64,000 bases of DNA from Prevotella melaninogenica. Lineage in GTDB: Bacteria; Bacteroidota; Bacteroidia; Bacteroidales; Bacteroidaceae. The notes under the pieces were generated by a model. It was not told the origin of the DNA. It did not search any database and saw only the letters and a program-made list of their open reading frames with translations. Location: NCBI RefSeq assembly GCF_003609775.1, contig NZ_AP018050.1, positions 62,001 through 126,000 of the forward strand, read 5' to 3'. The translations under genes and the position numbers were made by a program. Below are positions 40,380-48,865 of the stretch, one piece after another (position 1 is the stretch's first letter; each line of letters begins with the position of its first letter).

Positions 40380-42158
40380 TTATTCTTCGTGCGCTCTCTC
40401 GATGTAAGCGATAACATCGCCCTTGTCCACCTTAGCACCTTGCTTAGCGTTGATTTCAACCAACTTACCACCGAGGGCAGCAGGAACAGTTACAAACTCA
40501 CCCCAAGGAGCCTGAATGTAACAGAACACATCGCCTTCTTTATACTCCTTACCGATGAATGGCTCGATAGCTGGAGCAGCCTCACCATCACCCTGGAATT
40601 CCCAGAAGAGCTGACCCTTAACAGGAGAAACAATAGCATCAGCCTTAGCATGCTTGAATGCAGCTGCCTCCTCTGGGCTTACCTTTGCACCGAGTTTCGC
40701 ATCCTTTGCTGCCTGAAGGTCAGCAAGGAAGTTCTTCTTAGCCTGTCCACTCTTATAGTTACGATACTGCTCTGGGTGCATAGCCAACTCGAAGAGCTCT
40801 TCATCGTCCTGACCATAATCCCATCCGTTCTCATCCATTTCCTTGCGGAATTCGTCGAGAGCATCAGTGAGTAAGGTGTGAGGATCGGCATCAGTGAACT
40901 CAAGTCCCTTCTGCTTAGCAAGGTCTTTCAACTCCTGACAAATCTCACCAGGAACACGACCACTCTTACCGAGAATCATACCCCACATAGAATCGTCCAT
41001 CATTACGTAGCGACCCTTACCCTGCTCAAGGGTGAGGAGATTCATAAGAGCAATATTCTTAACATACTGTGAGAATGGAGTTACCAATGGAGGATAACCA
41101 ACTTGAGGCCATACGTATGCTACCTCGTCAAAGAGTTTAACAAGCATATCATCTACTGAAAGCTCTGCCTCGCCCTTCTTCTTGCGGAGGTTATTGATAG
41201 TTGAACGGATACCACCAAGGTCAGCCATCATTGAACCCATCATACCACCTGGCAAACCACAGCTAAGAAGCAATGAACTCATAATCTTATTCTGTGGGTT
41301 GATGAAGTAGCCGAGCCACTCATCAATGAACTCCTGAGTCATAGCACGTGCCTTCATGTAGGCATCCATGTTAATTTCAGGTACATCAAAACCAGCGTTC
41401 TTCAACATGCTCTGTACAGAGATAACGTCTGGGTGTACCTTACCCCATGACAATGGCTCAATAGCAACGTCAAGGATATCGATACCATTCTTAGCTACCT
41501 CAAGCATTGAAGCCATTGACAAGCCTGGGCCAGAGTGACCATGATACTCAAGAATCACGTCTGGGTGCTTCTCCTTAATACGACGAGTCAACTCGCCAAG
41601 GAATGCAGGCTGACCGATACCAGCCATATCCTTCAAGCAAAGCTCCTCTGCACCAGCTGCGATTTCCTCGTCAGCCAACTTGCAGTAGTACTCAATTGTA
41701 TGAACAGGAGAGGTAGTGATACAGAGTGTTCCCTGTGGAGTCATACCAGCTTCCTTAGCCCACTTCAATGCAGGCGCAATATTACGAATGTCGTTCAGAC
41801 CGTCGAAAAGACGAGTAATATCCACACCCTGTGCATGCTTTACACGATACATCAGTGCACGAACATCATCAGGAACAGGATACATACGCAATGCGTTCAG
41901 ACCGCGATCAAGCATGTGTGTCTTGATACCAGCTTCATGCAGAATCTTAGTATAAGCACGTACTGACTCGTTAGGGTTCTCACCTGCCAAAAGGTTTACC
42001 TGCTCGAAAGCACCACCATTGGTCTCTACACGTGAAAAACAACCCATCTCAATGAAGAGAGGTGCAATGCGTACCAACTGATCCTTACGTGGCTGGAACT
42101 TACCAGAACTCTGCCACATGTCTCGATAAATGAGACTGAACTGAATTTTCTTTCCCAT
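40380..42158 (-). CDS. oxaloacetate decarboxylase/pyruvate carboxylase-type alpha subunit with degenerate biotinyl domain
   Basis: 592 aa from ATG 42158. The carboxyltransferase barrel is clear: QFSLIYRDMWQSS (metal-binding aspartate), RLFDGLNDIRN, CLKDMAGI with the carboxylated-lysine region, and YHGHSGPGLSMAS. A PYC-OADA domain and a C-terminal hammerhead follow. In the hammerhead the usual EAMKM reads QAPWG, so the biotin-bearing lysine is replaced by tryptophan. A separate biotin carrier must therefore be used, if it acts as a carboxylase. It is a monocistronic minus-strand gene; CAAATTTA at 42214-42221 may be its -7 box (TAAATTTG). Confidence 0.87.
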   Translation of the reverse strand: MGKKIQFSLIYRDMWQSSGKFQPRKDQLVRIAPLFIEMGCFSRVETNGGAFEQVNLLAGENPNESVRAYTKILHEAGIKTHMLDRGLNALRMYPVPDDVRALMYRVKHAQGVDITRLFDGLNDIRNIAPALKWAKEAGMTPQGTLCITTSPVHTIEYYCKLADEEIAAGAEELCLKDMAGIGQPAFLGELTRRIKEKHPDVILEYHGHSGPGLSMASMLEVAKNGIDILDVAIEPLSWGKVHPDVISVQSMLKNAGFDVPEINMDAYMKARAMTQEFIDEWLGYFINPQNKIMSSLLLSCGLPGGMMGSMMADLGGIRSTINNLRKKKGEAELSVDDMLVKLFDEVAYVWPQVGYPPLVTPFSQYVKNIALMNLLTLEQGKGRYVMMDDSMWGMILGKSGRVPGEICQELKDLAKQKGLEFTDADPHTLLTDALDEFRKEMDENGWDYGQDDEELFELAMHPEQYRNYKSGQAKKNFLADLQAAKDAKLGAKVSPEEAAAFKHAKADAIVSPVKGQLFWEFQGDGEAAPAIEPFIGKEYKEGDVFCYIQAPWGEFVTVPAALGGKLVEINAKQGAKVDKGDVIAYIERAHEE

Positions 42159-42300
42159 ATATATTTTCAATATGTTATCTAAATAAAGGGATTGCAGCTT
42201 GCAATCTGACCTGCAAATTTAGATAAAAATTTCCAAAAAACGACTGACCGCTAATATTTTTTGCAATAATTGACTATCTTTGCAGTCTAAAAGTAAGTAC

Positions 42301-43113
42301 ATGAAGAAAATGTTTTTTCCTCTCATCGGTTTTACACTGCTTTTCCTTACGGCTTGTTACAACCAAGTATCGTCTGGAGACCATAGTGCAATCGACGTTG
42401 AGGTTCAAATGAAAGGTGATAGTACACGCTATGGATTGGCGTGCGATGGCTGTTCTGACTCTGTGATTGTTCTCCTGCCTAATGAGGGAGGTGATCCTAT
42501 CAAATTTGACATTGTAACGGCAAAACGTAATGGTATGGTCTACGGTACGCCGCAGATTGGTGATGCATTGGCTATTGTGCCAAACCCTATTGACCCTTAT
42601 GAGGCTGAAATGGTTATTGACCTTGAGCAGATGAAGGGTACATGGACTTTTCAAGTTTTACCAAAGTTGAAGCCTAATCCTACGAAAACAGAGGAAGAGA
42701 TATTGGCTGGAATGAGCGATTCGATGAAAGCCGCATTGTTCATACCACGTGAGTATGGTTTTACTCTGAAGAGTTACAACCAGGCTTCACCAGTGGGTTA
42801 TATCATGAAAGCAAACTCTTTGGAAGATGAAAGTCCTGTTGAGTATCCAAAGGTGACTGTTTATACGAGCTGGCATATCTTCAATGGTAGACTCTACATC
42901 TATAAAGACACACTTGATGAGCAGGGAAACCGCATCCCACAAGACTCAGTCGGCTTTGATTCTGGCTCTATGCGCTATCTCTCAGCAGACTCTATGGCTG
43001 CCCTCTTTGGCAAGAAGGTGATGCAGTATCACCGTAAAAAGAACGCTTTGGAAGCTAATAAAGAAGCACAGAAGGCTGAAGAGAAGATTGCTACAACACA
43101 TGTCAAAAAATAA
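42301..43113 (+). CDS. lipoprotein of unknown function (DUF4738-like size)
   Basis: 270 aa from ATG 42301 (the frame extends to TTG 42280). Lipobox LFLTAC at residues 12-17 marks an exported lipoprotein. The body is beta-rich (VIVLLPNEGGDPIKFDIVTA, YGFTLKSYNQASPVGYIMKA), ending in a charged alanine/lysine-rich tail. I do not recognise a family with confidence. It is 103 bp before exbB on the same strand and may belong with that operon. TATCTTTG at 42275-42282 is a possible -7 box. Confidence 0.75.
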   Translation: MKKMFFPLIGFTLLFLTACYNQVSSGDHSAIDVEVQMKGDSTRYGLACDGCSDSVIVLLPNEGGDPIKFDIVTAKRNGMVYGTPQIGDALAIVPNPIDPYEAEMVIDLEQMKGTWTFQVLPKLKPNPTKTEEEILAGMSDSMKAALFIPREYGFTLKSYNQASPVGYIMKANSLEDESPVEYPKVTVYTSWHIFNGRLYIYKDTLDEQGNRIPQDSVGFDSGSMRYLSADSMAALFGKKVMQYHRKKNALEANKEAQKAEEKIATTHVKK

Positions 43114-43216
43114 TGATATAGTATAATCTCAATCCTAACAGACTTAGATTGAATTATCTTTAATAGCCAAAAAGCAATAAGGATTTAAAATAAGGAGACC
43201 ATTATGGGTTTATAAT

Positions 43217-44050
43217 ATGAGGAAATTAATAGCACTTTTTTCATTCATAACGATTATCACATTCTCTTGTTCGACGATTGTTTTAGCACAGACACCAACT
43301 GGTACAGCAGTTACAGCTACTGCTGACACGCTTTCGGATGAAGCACTGAATGAGACTGGCGTAGCCGATACAGCAACCGTTAAAACACCAACTGCACAGG
43401 ATGCAGGCATTCATCAGTCATTGAAGCGTAAGTTTATTGAGGGTAATGCAGGCTTTATGTCTCTCGTTGCATTGGCTTTAGTGCTTGGTTTAGCATTCTG
43501 TATTGAGCGTATCATCTATCTAAGTCTTTCTGAAATTGATGCCAAACGATTTGTTGGAAAGTTAGAGGATATGATTGTTGCAGGCGAGATTGAGCAGGCA
43601 AAAGCATTGAGCCGTGACACACGTGGACCAGTAGCTTCTATCTGTTATCAGGGTCTGTTGCGCATAGACGATTCTATTGAAAACATCGAACGCAGCGTTA
43701 CCTCATACGGTAGTGTTCAAAGTGCTAACCTTGAGAAGGGCTGTTCGTGGATTACGCTTTTCATTGCAATGGCTCCATCACTTGGTTTCCTTGGAACCGT
43801 TATCGGTATGGTTATGGCATTCGACCAGATTCAAGAGGCAGGCGATATCAGCCCAACAATTGTGGCATCAGGTATGAAGGTGGCTTTGATTACTACTATC
43901 TTCGGTATCATCGTAGCCCTTGTGCTGCAAGTATTCTATAACTATATCCTCTCAAAGATTGACCATATCACAGCGCAGATGGAAGAATCAGCCATCTCAC
44001 TATTGGATGCAATCATGAAATATAAACTTAAGAGAATTCATAATTCATAA
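43217..44050 (+). CDS. exbB: ExbB/TolQ/MotA-type proton channel subunit
   Basis: 277 aa. Signal-like first helix (LIALFSFITIITFSCSTIVLA), a Ser/Thr-rich linker, then the channel domain with GNAGFMSLVALALVLGLAFCIERIIYL, the conserved SLGFLGTVIGMVMAFDQI and VALITTIFGIIVALVLQVFYNYI. It pairs with ExbD to harness proton flow for TonB-dependent import, such as the SusC in this window. The 3' end runs into AT-rich repeats. Followed after 250 bp by the membrane protein and two exbD genes. Confidence 0.92.
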   Translation: MRKLIALFSFITIITFSCSTIVLAQTPTGTAVTATADTLSDEALNETGVADTATVKTPTAQDAGIHQSLKRKFIEGNAGFMSLVALALVLGLAFCIERIIYLSLSEIDAKRFVGKLEDMIVAGEIEQAKALSRDTRGPVASICYQGLLRIDDSIENIERSVTSYGSVQSANLEKGCSWITLFIAMAPSLGFLGTVIGMVMAFDQIQEAGDISPTIVASGMKVALITTIFGIIVALVLQVFYNYILSKIDHITAQMEESAISLLDAIMKYKLKRIHNS

Positions 44051-44300
44051 TTCACAATTCATAATTATGATAACTTATGAGTCACAATACATTAACAAAT
44101 ACTCGAATGGGAGCTTATTAGTAAGCAAGAATTATGATATTCATATTCAACTATTCTTTCCAAGTTTCCTTCTGTAACAAACATAGAGTACATCGGTAAT
44201 CATAATTATGAATTTTGAATTATGAATTATGAATTAAAGAAGTAATCATAATTATGAATTTTGAATTATGAATTATGAATTATGAATTAAAATAACTGGT
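44051..44300. repeat. AATTATGAATT tandem repeats after exbB
   Basis: AT-rich units (TAATCATAATTATGAATT, TTGAATTATGAATTATGAAT) repeat at about 44190-44235 and again at 44238-44290, with an inverted form at 44037-44069. ATCGGTAATCATAATTAT is also found at 16482. The stretch holds no gene. Confidence 0.65.
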
Positions 44301-44816
44301 ATGAAGATAATAAGAGGAATAGCAAAGATGGATGAAGAGCGCATATCACAACGCGTTCTCTACGTGATAGTAGCCCTATCGGCTATTGTCTTTTTAGCAT
44401 TCTATCTCATTGGATATGACACACCTTTTGCAGGCAATGCAGCTTTTAATGCACCTATGCTCACCGACGTCTTACTTGGTTTTATGTGGGGATTGCTTGC
44501 TATCACAATTATAGCTTCTATCATTGCCGTAGTTCGAGGCATACGAAGAGCCAACCGAAGTGAAGGAGTAACAAATGGTATTCCTGCAAGAAAGATTACC
44601 TATACCACATACGGCGTTACCGCACTCATCTTACTCTTGACTTTTGCTTTCGGTTCTACGCAAACAATGATGGTCAATGGACAGAACTTCACGGACAGTT
44701 TCTGGCTTAGAATGACAGATATGTTCGTCAACAGTTCACTGCTTCTCCTTGTTCTTGCAGCAGGAGTAGTAGCCTTTGGAGCGACACGTTATTATAGAAA
44801 GGGACGTAGAAAATGA
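44301..44816 (+). CDS. membrane protein of the ExbBD operon
   Basis: 171 aa with three hydrophobic helices (VLYVIVALSAIVFLAFYLIG; LLGFMWGLLAITIIASIIAV; YTTYGVTALILLLTFAFG) and probably a fourth near the C-terminus (LLLLVLAAGVVAFG). Basic tail KGRRK. No family recognised. The stop overlaps the start of the first exbD by 4 bases, so it is co-translated and probably part of the ExbBD apparatus or its assembly. Confidence 0.72.
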   Translation: MKIIRGIAKMDEERISQRVLYVIVALSAIVFLAFYLIGYDTPFAGNAAFNAPMLTDVLLGFMWGLLAITIIASIIAVVRGIRRANRSEGVTNGIPARKITYTTYGVTALILLLTFAFGSTQTMMVNGQNFTDSFWLRMTDMFVNSSLLLLVLAAGVVAFGATRYYRKGRRK

Positions 44817-45358
44817 TGTTTCGTAAGAGAGAACGAAGGAAAGTTCCTATACTCAATACGACGTCAACAGCTGACATATCATTCATGCTGTTGATATTCT
44901 TCCTTGTTGCCTCTTCTATGGACCTCGACAAAGGACTGTCACGTCAATTGCCTGCTATCGACAAGACAAAAACTCCCCCTGCTGCCGTTGATAGCAGAAA
45001 AGTAATGCGTATTGTTATCGATGCGGAGAATCAAGTGACACTTGATGGAAAGGCCGTGACGATGAAGGAGCTCTTACAGCGCGCAACACAGCTTATTCAA
45101 ACTAACGGAAAGGGGCATCTTATCCAGTTACAGAGCAGCCGTAACGCTTCATACGATACTTATATCCACGTGCAAAACCAATTAGTTGCAGCCTATAACA
45201 CCCTTCGCAACCAACGCTCGCTTAATCTTTTTGGGAAGGAATTTGAGCTATGTAGCAACGAACAGCAGAAGCAGATTGCTGACGAAGTGCCTATGCGCAT
45301 ATCAGAGGTATATGCTGTTAGCAAGGCTGACAATATAGAGGAAGGAGGCTTGGAATGA
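44813..45358 (+). CDS. exbD: ExbD/TolR family protein 1
   Basis: 181 aa. N-terminal cytoplasmic basic stretch, one transmembrane helix with the proton-carrying aspartate in STADISFMLLIFFLVASSMD, then a periplasmic domain. The helix and PILNTTSTADISFMLL pattern are typical. Overlaps its neighbours by 4 bases on both sides, which implies translational coupling. Confidence 0.92.
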   Translation: MMFRKRERRKVPILNTTSTADISFMLLIFFLVASSMDLDKGLSRQLPAIDKTKTPPAAVDSRKVMRIVIDAENQVTLDGKAVTMKELLQRATQLIQTNGKGHLIQLQSSRNASYDTYIHVQNQLVAAYNTLRNQRSLNLFGKEFELCSNEQQKQIADEVPMRISEVYAVSKADNIEEGGLE

Positions 45359-45831
45359 AATTCTATCGTGGCAAAAATCATGAGATCCCTGCATTGAACA
45401 CAGCTTCTATGCCTGATCTTATCTTCTCTATTCTTTTCTTCTTCATGTTAGTTGTACACATGAGGAAAGCAAACGTACACGTAAAGTACCAAGTGCCAAT
45501 GGCAACAGAGCTTTCACGCATGTACAACAATTCACATATTCAACACATCTATATCGGCCGTCCGATAAACAATCTCGGACAAGTAGAAGGAGAGAAGATG
45601 GTTGTCCAGTTAAATGACCATATAACAACCATACCTGAAATAAAGAAATATCTAATCCAACTATCCGCCGTCTTGCCCCCAGAACAGCGCAAAGAGCTAA
45701 GCGTTAGTATCAAGGCAGACCGCCATGCAGATATGGGTACGATTATGGATCTCAAACAAGCGTTGAGAGAGGCTAACGTGTTGAATGTCAACTTTACAGC
45801 CACTATGAGTAGAAATAACAAACTGAAGTAG
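45355..45831 (+). CDS. ExbD/TolR family protein 2
   Basis: 158 aa, a second ExbD with IPALNTASMPDLIFSILFFFML (conserved aspartate in MPDLIF) and a periplasmic domain that ends LREANVLNVNFTA. The pair of different ExbD proteins suggests a mixed complex with ExbB. Last gene of the operon; Lrp follows with its own promoter. Confidence 0.92.
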   Translation: MKFYRGKNHEIPALNTASMPDLIFSILFFFMLVVHMRKANVHVKYQVPMATELSRMYNNSHIQHIYIGRPINNLGQVEGEKMVVQLNDHITTIPEIKKYLIQLSAVLPPEQRKELSVSIKADRHADMGTIMDLKQALREANVLNVNFTATMSRNNKLK

Positions 45832-45871
45832 GTTATAAAGTTGTAATTTGTTGTAAAAAACGACTTCTTAT

Positions 45872-45903
45872 CTTGCTTATTAAGAGTTTTTTTAATACCT
45901 TTG
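45872..45903 (+). promoter_or_regulatory. promoter of the Lrp/AsnC gene
   Basis: CTTG at 45872-45875 and TACCTTTG at 45896-45903, 20 nt apart; the first box departs from TTTG by one base. ATG is 24 bases downstream. Confidence 0.6.
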
Positions 45904-45926
45904 TAAGCAAAATTAAATAGTTAATA

Positions 45927-46436
45927 ATGGCACATAGAAGTTTAGATCGTCTTGATAAAAAAATTCTGCACCTCATCTCTGAGGACGCACGAATTCCATT
46001 CCTTGAGGTTGCGCGTGCTTGTAATGTCAGCGGTGCAGCTATTCATCAACGTATTCAGAAGCTAACAAATCTTGGAGTAATTAAAGGTTCACAGTTTATT
46101 ATTGACCCAGAGCGTATTGGTTATGAGACTTGTGCGTTCATCGGTTTGAACCTTAAGAACCCTGAGAAGTTTGACGATGTTGTTGAAGCCCTACAGCAGA
46201 TTCCAGAGATTGTAGAGTGTCACTACACCACAGGTGAGTATGACCTCTTCTTAAAGATTTACGCTTACAACAACCATCACCTTATGTCTGTCATTCACGA
46301 CAAGCTGATGCCACTTGGTCTGTCACGCAGCGAGAGCTCTATCTCTTACAATGCTGTGATTGATCGCACCTTACCTATCGAGGGTATGAAGGTTGCTGAC
46401 GTCGTTCTGGATGATGAAGAAGAGGACGAGGAGTAA
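45927..46436 (+). CDS. Lrp/AsnC-family transcriptional regulator
   Basis: 169 aa. The N-terminal helix-turn-helix (LDKKILHLISEDARIPFLEVARACNVSGAAIHQRIQKL) and the RAM effector domain (YETCAFIGLNL, VECHYTTGEYDLFLKIYA) are complete. An acidic tail (DVVLDDEEEDEE) is added at the C-terminus. It probably senses an amino acid. No target is visible; a single-gene unit with its own promoter and terminator. Confidence 0.95.
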   Translation: MAHRSLDRLDKKILHLISEDARIPFLEVARACNVSGAAIHQRIQKLTNLGVIKGSQFIIDPERIGYETCAFIGLNLKNPEKFDDVVEALQQIPEIVECHYTTGEYDLFLKIYAYNNHHLMSVIHDKLMPLGLSRSESSISYNAVIDRTLPIEGMKVADVVLDDEEEDEE

Positions 46437-46507
46437 AAACTGCTGTCTACCTATATTAATAGCGTAGATTAACCAAGAGTCCTTCTATAAAGGATAAAAC
46501 ATACAAA

Positions 46508-46541
46508 GAAACCCGTACAATTGTTGTGCGGGTTTCTTCGT
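46508..46541 (+). terminator. terminator after Lrp/AsnC gene
   Basis: GAAACCCGTACAA-TTG-TTGTGCGGGTTTC with one mismatch, followed by TTCG. Confidence 0.8.
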
Positions 46542-46740
46542 TTTCATGCTTTCCTCACCTATTCAACCAATGTATCTCTCCATTTCATGAGTCCTTATCA
46601 TGTTACTTTTTACACATCATCGAGTGTGAAAAATATTGACATAAAAAATCAGTAAAAAGCCTCTTTTTAATGCCCAAAACAGATAAAAGCAGCACCCTTG
46701 TAACTTACTATTAACCAAATAGTTGCACAACAGCATTTCT

Positions 46741-46840
46741 AAAGGTGCTTAGTTAGGATGCAAAAGGGCGTTAGTTAGACCTCAAAAGGGCGTCTTTTGC
46801 AAGCCTATTAGGCGTCTTTTAAACCCTAATTAAGCATCTC
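46741..46840 (-). repeat. 100-bp intergenic repeat family, copy C
   Basis: On the minus strand: AAAAGACGCCCTTTTGAGGT, CTAACTAACGCCCTTTTGCA and CTAACTAAGCACC. Orientation matches the upstream minus-strand MFS gene, about 110 bp past its terminator. Confidence 0.8.
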
Positions 46841-46948
46841 TCAAATTTGAATATATGATTTTTCTTTACAAGACAAGACAAGAAAGCACTGAGAATAAAA
46901 CAAGGGGTAAATAAGGGTTTAACTCTGGAATACTTTATCATCCTACAA

Positions 46949-46991
46949 TAAAAAAGTCCTCACAAGCATAAACATACTTGCGAGGACTTTT
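46949..46991 (-). terminator. terminator after MFS gene
   Basis: AAAAGTCCTCGCAAG and CTTGTGAGGACTTTTTT on the minus strand, loop of about 10 nt. Works in both directions. Confidence 0.85.
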
Positions 46992-47080
46992 CAATAAAAT
47001 ATCTTTTAAGCCGTAGGACAATTCACGAGTAACTCATTACTACTTGAGTACAAGAGTTATCGTCCATTGAGATACAACTA

Positions 47081-48703
47081 TTATGCCTTGATATTTGGCT
47101 CTTCCAAACCGAGGTTGCGCTTCTTATCAACTACCTTCAAAGTAAGACCAATAACAAGTGCAATTACACCTAAACCAGCAAGCATAATCAGCGGAGCTGT
47201 ATAGTTGAGCTGTGTTGGGTCGGTAACACCAACGTTTGTCTTGTCGAGTACCTTACCGATAAGCATTGGGAACAACCACAAACCGATATTCTGAATCCAG
47301 AAGATAAGTGCGTATGCAGAACCAATAATCTTTGCGTCTACAAGCTTTGGAACACTTGGCCACAATGAAGCAGGCACAAGTGAGAAAGAAGCACCAAGAA
47401 CAAGGATGGTTACATAAGCAACGATAACACCACCTACCTGACTTGACTTGAACTGTGGAAGGACGAAGGCAAAGGTGAGGTGACAAACAATCAGAAGCAA
47501 TGAACCCAACACGAGCATAGAGGCTGCCTTACCCTTATGGTCAACATAGCTACCAAGAATAGGAGTAATACCTACTGCGAGCAATGGGAATACAGCAAAG
47601 ATTGACTCTGCAGACTGACGCATATAACCCATGTAACAGTAAACAACAAGGCTACAAATTGATAATAAGAGCATAAAGTTCTTCAAAGCCTTATTCTTCA
47701 TGAAGTTGAACATGAAAGCAGTAGCTGCTACAACGAGCATGATAACGTACTGAACAATTGTCACACTTGATGAAGCCCAGTATGAACCTGCTGGAAGCTC
47801 ATGGAAAGTAAGGTTACACTGGAGCATATTTACAGCATACTTCTGGAATGGAAAGATAGCTGAGTAATAAAGTACACAGAGCAACGCAACGAGCCAGAAG
47901 CCCATACTTGAAAGAATCTTGCCGAGGTCACTAATCTTGAATGGATCTTCCTTCTCTTCTGCTTCACCTGTCTGTGAATCAAGCTTCTTATCCATGAAGA
48001 AGTAAACGATGAACATCATCAATGCAATACAGATAAGTACTACACCGAAAGCAACAGAACGAGAAACATTGATTTCACCACCAAGCTTAGCGAAGAATGG
48101 GGAGAAAATCATACAGGTAGCAACGCCAAGACGAGCCAAAGCCATCTCTGAACCCATTGCTAATGCCATCTCACGACCCTTGAACCACTTTACAATACCA
48201 CGAGAAACGGTGATACCTGCCATCTCAACGCCACAACCAAAGATCATAAAACCACAAGCTGCTACCTTTGCAGATGCTGGCATTCCCTCATAGAAAGGAG
48301 ATACTCCCAACTGCTCGAAGACAGGAATGTGGTTGAGGTTATTGGTAAACCATACGTCGAGTGCACTACCAGCAAAGCTGTCGCTGATGGCATAGTACTT
48401 GAGTAAAGCACCAGCTAACATCACTGCACCAGACAAGATAGCAGTGAAACGAACGCCCATCTTATCGAGGATAATACCTGCAAAGATGAGGAAGAAAACG
48501 AAGACATTAAGGAATGTCTCTGAACCCTGCATAGTACCGAATGCTGTTGAGTCCCAACCTCTCTGCTCCTGCATCAACTCCTTGATTGGAGAGAGGATAT
48601 CAACAAAGATATAGGCACAGAACATTGCCAGGGATAAAAGGAGGAGAGCTGTCCAGCGCATTGCTGCTGAATCTCTCAATGATGTTTGAATTTTATCAGT
48701 CAT
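47081..48703 (-). CDS. MFS transporter (unknown substrate)
   Basis: 540 aa from ATG 48703 (MTDKIQTSLRDSAAMRW). The frame runs 18 codons further up, but that part is translated from the ACAAGTTGAC repeat and is rejected. About 12 transmembrane helices; the first begins WTALLLLSLAMFCAYIFVDI. AGIILDKMGVRFTA is the loop 2-3 signature, and a cytoplasmic loop contains SQTGEAEEKEDPFKISDLG. It is downstream of the S9 peptidase on the same strand, 162 bp away. Confidence 0.88.
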   Translation of the reverse strand: MTDKIQTSLRDSAAMRWTALLLLSLAMFCAYIFVDILSPIKELMQEQRGWDSTAFGTMQGSETFLNVFVFFLIFAGIILDKMGVRFTAILSGAVMLAGALLKYYAISDSFAGSALDVWFTNNLNHIPVFEQLGVSPFYEGMPASAKVAACGFMIFGCGVEMAGITVSRGIVKWFKGREMALAMGSEMALARLGVATCMIFSPFFAKLGGEINVSRSVAFGVVLICIALMMFIVYFFMDKKLDSQTGEAEEKEDPFKISDLGKILSSMGFWLVALLCVLYYSAIFPFQKYAVNMLQCNLTFHELPAGSYWASSSVTIVQYVIMLVVAATAFMFNFMKNKALKNFMLLLSICSLVVYCYMGYMRQSAESIFAVFPLLAVGITPILGSYVDHKGKAASMLVLGSLLLIVCHLTFAFVLPQFKSSQVGGVIVAYVTILVLGASFSLVPASLWPSVPKLVDAKIIGSAYALIFWIQNIGLWLFPMLIGKVLDKTNVGVTDPTQLNYTAPLIMLAGLGVIALVIGLTLKVVDKKRNLGLEEPNIKA

Positions 48704-48716
48704 GATGATTTTATTA

Positions 48717-48860
48717 GTTAACAAGTTTACGAGAGGACAAGTTGACAAGTTTGACAAGTTGACAAGTAAACAAGTTGTTTGTTAGATTATTAGTTAAAAG
48801 TGAACGAGTTAATACTATCAAGCAACTTGTTTACTTGTAAACTCGTTCACTTGTCTACTT
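48717..48860. repeat. ACAAGTTGAC tandem repeat with inverted arms
   Basis: Direct repeats of ACAAGTT(T)GACAAGTT at about 48738-48767. ACAAGTAAACAAGTTG at 48762-48777 is an exact reverse complement of CAACTTGTTTACTTGT at 48823-48838. It lies between the S9 peptidase and the MFS gene and could form a 45-nt-loop hairpin. Confidence 0.7.
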
Positions 48861-48865
48861 GCCAA

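Larger units (their letters stand above)
46542..47080. other. intergenic region with repeat copy C
   Basis: 539 bp with no gene. It contains the repeat at 46741-46840 in reverse orientation and the terminator at 46949-46991 for the minus-strand MFS gene. Confidence 0.55.
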
